A stretch of 64,000 nt of DNA. Source: Viscum album (lineage: Eukaryota; Streptophyta; Magnoliopsida; Santalales; Viscaceae). Position numbers and translations under genes: made by a program. The stretch is taken from assembly GCA_963277665.1 (NCBI GenBank), contig OY728142.1, positions 10,988,001-11,052,000 on the forward strand, written 5' to 3'. A model generated the notes under the pieces. The model ran no database searches. It was not told the origin of the DNA and saw only the letters and a program-made list of their open reading frames with translations. This document shows, one piece after another, positions 58,950 through 64,000 of the stretch; position 1 is the first letter of the stretch; each line of letters begins with the position of its first letter.

Positions 58950-61200
58950 TTTATACTTGGCATGTGATATGCGGTCTCACCACTAGGGGTGAACGACATT
59001 TTTAACTTAAATGAACTATTTTAATTAAATGAAAACCACATGTTTGAAATGAAAAAAGTGTGAAGGTCATTAGGGACCTTGGGTACTCTCTTAGTTTCCA
59101 CAATTAACAATAGATGAGGCCCTAATTATAATTGAATTCCATTTGATACTTGGACCCCTATAGGTATAAATTAAACAAAGTGGGTGAGATATACCATCCC
59201 TAGTGATAAGTTCACTAGAAACTTTCAGGTAGAGGTATGTAATGATTTTAGATAGATGGCCTAGGGATTGGCCATGTGAGAACCTTGAGATGTGTTTAAG
59301 CCTTCTAGCTAGCTTAGATGGTCATGGGGAGAGTAATACTTCCCCTTTAACATGTGATTACTTAAGAGGCTATTCCTTGGGTATATTTTTGGATAGGCTG
59401 GGTGTGTGAGGCCAATCTTGGATGACATTGAGATGGGATATGGGAATGCTTCCATCTCTTGAGACCTATTCTAGTGAGGATTATTCTATTTAGCAAGTGA
59501 GGTTGTGATATAACCATGAGAAGGGTAAGGGATGTTATTTCCATCAATGTGATGGGTGTTGACTTGAGATACAAGACTAAGATTGAGTAGCCCGTGTGAG
59601 GGGTCCGAATTATGATGTGACCTAGGGGACCATAGTGGGTTCCCTAGTAATATGTTGAATATGAAAATCCACAGATGCAAATGTCTCAATTACATAACTT
59701 TAAAGAAAATATTTCATTAAAATACATTCCTATGATCTTTTATTTTTAAAGTTTTAGAGAATTAGGACAAAACATTAACTAAAAAACTCTTGTCCTTTTT
59801 CAAATAACGGGCATTTTTTCCACTATATAATAAAATAATTAATCCATAACAAGTCTTCAACATCTCCCACAAATTCTCCACAAAAGATAATATAGTAGAC
59901 ACATCATATGCATTACTTTTCTTATTAACCTAAGGAAATGGAAACATAAGAAAGGGTTTAGATCATATGCTCAATAAGGGTAAACATAATTAATAATAAT
60001 CAAAGATTATAAGCCAACATAAGATGAGAATACAAGTATAATTAGGATATACATGAATGTTATAGCCAACAAAGTATAGATCATCAATTAGGACATAAGG
60101 CGTGGAATAACATAAAAGTGTTGAATATCTTTGATAAGAGACATAAACATGGAACATAATATATATTTTAAAAAAATAAACTTAAAAATTGGCATAATCA
60201 TAAGCATAAAAAATTCTTCTGAGAAAAATCATTATTCCCATGCCCGTCTGTACAAAATCATTATGTCCATGCCTATAAATGTGAGAAAACTCATTATTCC
60301 CACACCTATGTGAAAAAAATAATTATGTCCATGCCTAATTATGAAGGTACTGGGCACATAGTGTAAGCCCCCAAATGGTTTTTTTAAAAAAATTCCACCC
60401 AGGATTGACATGAAATCATTGAAATTAGTGAATTTCTACCTGGTAGAATCTGAGGATCTCACGTGAAGAGTTTTAAGAACAAAAATCAAAACCATGAATA
60501 CCTGGTTTGATATGAAGCTGCACTCGATGTATGCTCATCTTTGGTGATCGCTGTTATAAGAATATGAAGCCTAATTCCTATAGATCTTTCAAATGTGCTT
60601 CAAGAAACTGTGGGAGTGTCGATTGACGAATTCTAGGTGCTATCATTGAGATTCAATGCTTCCTTTTTTGCTTCGATGATCACCGCATCACCTTGCCTGC
60701 GATGCATGGGAGATAGCTTGATCCGAGCTCCTAGATCCAGAGCCTCTATCTCTCTAGGATACATGAGAGATATGAAGAGATATAGAGGCTATGAATTGTA
60801 CCTATTTGGTGTATCTCCTATTCTATATATAGTGTGTTTACAATTACTCAGAATTTCCTCTCCGACCCCTGAATAATTAATATGCTATAAAAATGATAAT
60901 ATGACTGCTATACTGAGACATAAATATTATTTATATTATTATAACTTTCCTATAATATAATAAATATATTATTTGATAATACCCAATCCATTAAATCAAC
61001 TCGCCATTCCCAAAAATATTAAATGAATCATGAATATTTTAAAATAGTATTAGTTCAATTAACATTTTCATATATTTAATTTAAAAATTGTAAATACATT
61101 TAATAAATAAATTCAATTCCAATTATTCTTAACTTGAATAATATGAATTTATTTATTTCTTTGGTTATTGTATATTCTTGTAAAAAACCCAGACCCCAGT
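58950..61200. other. Host sequence right of Sirevirus B, unassigned
   Basis: Continues from 49614. It includes TATGCGGTCTCACCACTAGG (58967), also partly seen near 30225. Around 60225-60345 four degenerate units of about 30 bp carry CATTATTCCCATGCC or CATTATGTCCATGCC. A transcribed-leader-like stretch (60600-60780) resembles Gypsy LTR leaders on the minus strand. No coding match. Confidence 0.35.
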
Positions 61201-62183
61201 GGTGGGGCCCACCATATCCAATATACATATTCTACTGAATAGGGAGGATTCTTGAATACACTATTGTGTATGACCTTATAGGCCCTTATATCGATAGTAC
61301 TGAATATTATTCACAAACCAAGAGTGGGATCTAGTAACCCATCATGACCCCTAAAGAGATATGGATAGTCACAACAGTGATAACCAACATATGAACACAC
61401 ACTATGTAATATAATCTATTTTTCTTTAATATCTCATAAAGTAGAACACCCAACTGTGTCATCGTCCCTTTCTTGCTATATTATTTGTTGATCTAACTGG
61501 ATTTATTTACCCTCAACATTCATGGCCATGGTCTTATGAAGGTACTACCATCCTAATCAACGTGGCCAAAGATATATTCCTTCCTTAACCTGGAAGAGAC
61601 AAATCCTTTCTTGACCATTCAACCAACGCCATACCACCAATGATGCACCCAACACAAGCTACCTCGCCACGATTTCATTATCATGATTTATGCCTTACAT
61701 CAAAGCATGCAATCAAATGGAAGACCCTAGTAATGATCTCAAGTCTAGAGACCAAAACACATGTCCATAGATAGGAACAACCAATGACACCCAAAACATG
61801 TGGTGTTCCTATTGGCGGGTCTATTCTCATGATCCCACTAATAGATATCACCAAGTGAGAACTTCATGAGAAGAAGTCTCAATGCTTATAATCCCCCAAA
61901 AAATGATAGTCATACACCATCTGTGTCCAATAAGAATGATTTATCTAGACCATAGAGATTTTTTTTAAGATTAATGTCATAGTATCTTGAGGTTCTCATT
62001 ATATTCTGGGATCTAGTATAACCTTTTGTTATGAAAATTAATCTATGGACATTGCCACTAAATAGTGGACATAGAAATATCTACACTATAATGGTAGGAA
62101 TACATCATTCATAGATAACTGTATACACAATATGGTAATCAAAATTACTGTTTAGTTGGGTATAGGCCACCCACTATTAAAAT
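61201..62183 (-). mobile_element. Probable 3' LTR of Copia C3
   Basis: It lies on the minus strand immediately after a polypurine tract (62184-62194). Its far end is not defined, since no second copy lies in the window. Bases 61500-61800 show no coding sequence. Confidence 0.4.
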
Positions 62184-62194
62184 ACTCCCACTTT
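62184..62194 (-). promoter_or_regulatory. Polypurine tract of Copia C3
   Basis: Minus-strand AAGTGGGAG, the standard Copia tract, following the RNase H relic. Confidence 0.6.
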
Positions 62195-63520
62195 CACTAG
62201 ATCCAACTTTCTAACCAACCTTGTTAGCTCTCACATGATCAAAATCTTGTTTCTACTGAGTCACATATTTAGTATCTAGGTCTACCATGATTCCATTGCA
62301 TGACATTTTTTCTACATGTGACCTCTCCTCCTTGAGTAAAACTTCTCAAGAGATGGTATCCCCAAATATATCTCAATTTTTACACTAGAATAACTTGAAA
62401 TCTTGGCTAGTAAGTATATTATAATTTACATTATGATAGTACTTTACATACTAGGTGCGATTCCAAGAATTGGAACAAATTTTTGCATATAACCGCTTCT
62501 TAGCTGCCTCAAAAGCTGCAACGTAATCAGTTTTTGTAGGTATGGCTACTACTGGATTATATGAGCTTGTCTTTCTCATCACCTTAAGCCTAAATATAAT
62601 ATTAGATCACATGGATCTAAGGAATACTAGTTAATTTCCCTTGACAACTAGTATCCATTCTTCTCCACTTATTAGGTACATATCTTTTATACTTGCTAAA
62701 GTACAATCAAATAGTTCCGACTGCTTCACTTACAATTCTTCTGGAAATAATTGATATCTGCCTACTACAAAGTATATCATGGAGATATCAATTTTTGTAC
62801 ATATCATGGAATACGTGATTGATCCATTATATAAGTTTATATATTTCAAATCACCACATTAATCTCCTCCCATGTCCCAGACATGTAAACATGGAGAGAT
62901 ACATGCCATGTGACATTGGTAAAAATTACTCTCTTGAATTGTTCCAACTTGTATTTTTCTCTACAATGTCACTATATATATGACTGAATAGGTCCAAGAA
63001 ACCTTTATATATACCTCAGTAGATCCTATTCCCTAAAATTTAGGTTTCTACTTTAATTCAATCACTGGAGAATAATTTTCATCATGGTATTAACTAACTA
63101 TAAGACCAATATATGTTTTCCATATGTTGCTGAACACATTTTACCTAGAAAAAATTGGCGCTCCCACTAACCTCTAGTAGACACATGGTAAATATTCATT
63201 CCAAATGAATATTATATGATCTTATTGCTTACTTAAATCATAATTTGTATTTTAATAACTTGAAAACTTTATTATCATTCTGTGATGTGACCATCCCTTT
63301 CTGGCTGCGTCATATAAAATCTTCCATGATTGGTGTTCATGAAATCCAATGCTTAAAATGATCATAGAAATTATCTATGGCAAGTAAAATTCTAATTGAT
63401 TTAGGCATAATGAATTTTTATAACCATTCGAGCCTTATTATTACTACACATGTACCATCCATGTATAATCTCATTTGAATACCCAATATAGTATTCAAAA
63501 TAATAAGCACCTTTTCACTT
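62195..63520 (-). pseudogene. Copia C3 RT and RNase H relic
   Basis: Minus-strand scraps in order: MPKSIRILLAIDNFYDHF (RT, 63370-63430), VTSQNDNKVFKLLK (63240-63300), a decayed DDILLIGN region, FLPMSHGMYLSM (about 62900), a PGExHWTAVK-like region lost, and RNase H DYVAAFEAAKKRL (62490-62530, pattern EAEYVAASEAAKE). It is a heavily mutated Copia pol. The upstream gag, protease and integrase would lie beyond base 64000. Confidence 0.75.
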
Positions 63521-64000
63521 TGATACATTGAATCCATTATTGAATTTTAGTTGGTCTTGCTAATCTTAGATTATTTCCATATAATGACTACTTTTAGGAA
63601 TTATTATTCTCAATTAAGAATGGATCACTGGACATGATGAATATAAAAACCATCACCATAGTTTTATCCTTTATACGTAGTATGTATCTACTGAACATTC
63701 TCTTTCCACATTAACTTGTTGAAATTGTTCCCATGACAACTATTTGTGCATATTTAACATTGACTGGACCCAATTCAATCTGGATCCCACTATATCTAAT
63801 AGATAAGTGCACCCTTTTATAGAAATTTATTCTATCACTTGACTACAAAATTTATATCATAGAAATTTATGTAATATCCTAAGAAACTGTTAGGATAATT
63901 ACAATTGATGCACGATGTGTTTGTTCTTGATATAAGTTTTTTTATTTCCTAAAAAAATATTTGCATCCAAGCACACGTACTTATGAAATAATGTATTTCC
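63521..64000 (-). other. Copia C3 interior, unreadable
   Basis: Should be the integrase-RT junction of C3 from its position. I could not recognise codons. Confidence 0.35.

Overview
The window is repeat-dense, AT-rich nuclear DNA from a large plant genome. Nearly everything recognisable is LTR retrotransposon, mostly decayed and partly nested, and I could not find one intact host gene, tRNA or rRNA. The plant assignment rests on two Sirevirus-type Copia elements with envelope-like genes, on several Ty3/Gypsy (Tekay/Del-like) elements with LTRs of 2-3 kb, and on initiator-Met-tRNA primer sites (TGGTATCAGAGC). I cannot name the species from this sequence.

Layout. Bases 1-6.3 kb hold Gypsy LTRs: one minus-strand LTR cut by the left edge (1-705), a minus-strand LTR (1160-3102) and a plus-strand LTR (3783 to about 6307). 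Bases 6.38-7.73 kb are the 3' end of a plus-strand Copia. Bases 7.73-8.70 and 20.11-22.09 kb are the two halves of an old minus-strand Copia (pol relic C2), split inside its RNase H by Sirevirus A. Sirevirus A runs 8703-20102 on the minus strand, 11.4 kb, with TG..CA LTRs and the 5-bp target duplication CTCTA. Bases 22.1-24.8 kb are AT-rich and unassigned. From about 24.85 to 47.1 kb lie plus-strand Gypsy relics: an LTR ending near 26.9 kb with a primer site, a long decayed interior (protease and RT scraps), an LTR-interior-LTR unit (about 33.45-41.18 kb), and a further interior plus 3' LTR (41.2-47.07 kb). Sirevirus B runs 49615-58944 on the minus strand, 9.3 kb, with target duplication ATTTA; it sits in an unidentified, probably LTR-like host sequence. 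Bases 61.2-64.0 kb hold the 3' half of another minus-strand Copia.

How the parts work together. Sirevirus A has the full set: 5' LTR and primer site, gag, protease, integrase, RT, RNase H, a tandem array, an envelope-like ORF, repeated polypurine tracts and 3' LTR. It carries many stops and frameshifts. Sirevirus B keeps gag, the start of protease and the envelope-like ORF but has lost integrase, RT and RNase H, so it could only have moved, if at all, with proteins from another element.

The most interesting signal is upstream of the envelope-like ORFs. In both elements a TATA box sits about 103-105 nt before the ATG with a tandem-repeat array further upstream. In Sirevirus A this copies the layout of its own LTR promoter, including the 12-mer GCCTATAAATAG and a nearby AACGGTCA. 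This suggests a separate internal promoter for the envelope-like gene. Other points of note are a stop codon at the same place before protease in both Sireviruses, dense near-palindromes (ACACGNCGTGT) near the 5' ends of Gypsy LTRs, and two short boxes conserved at fixed spacing in otherwise diverged Gypsy LTRs.
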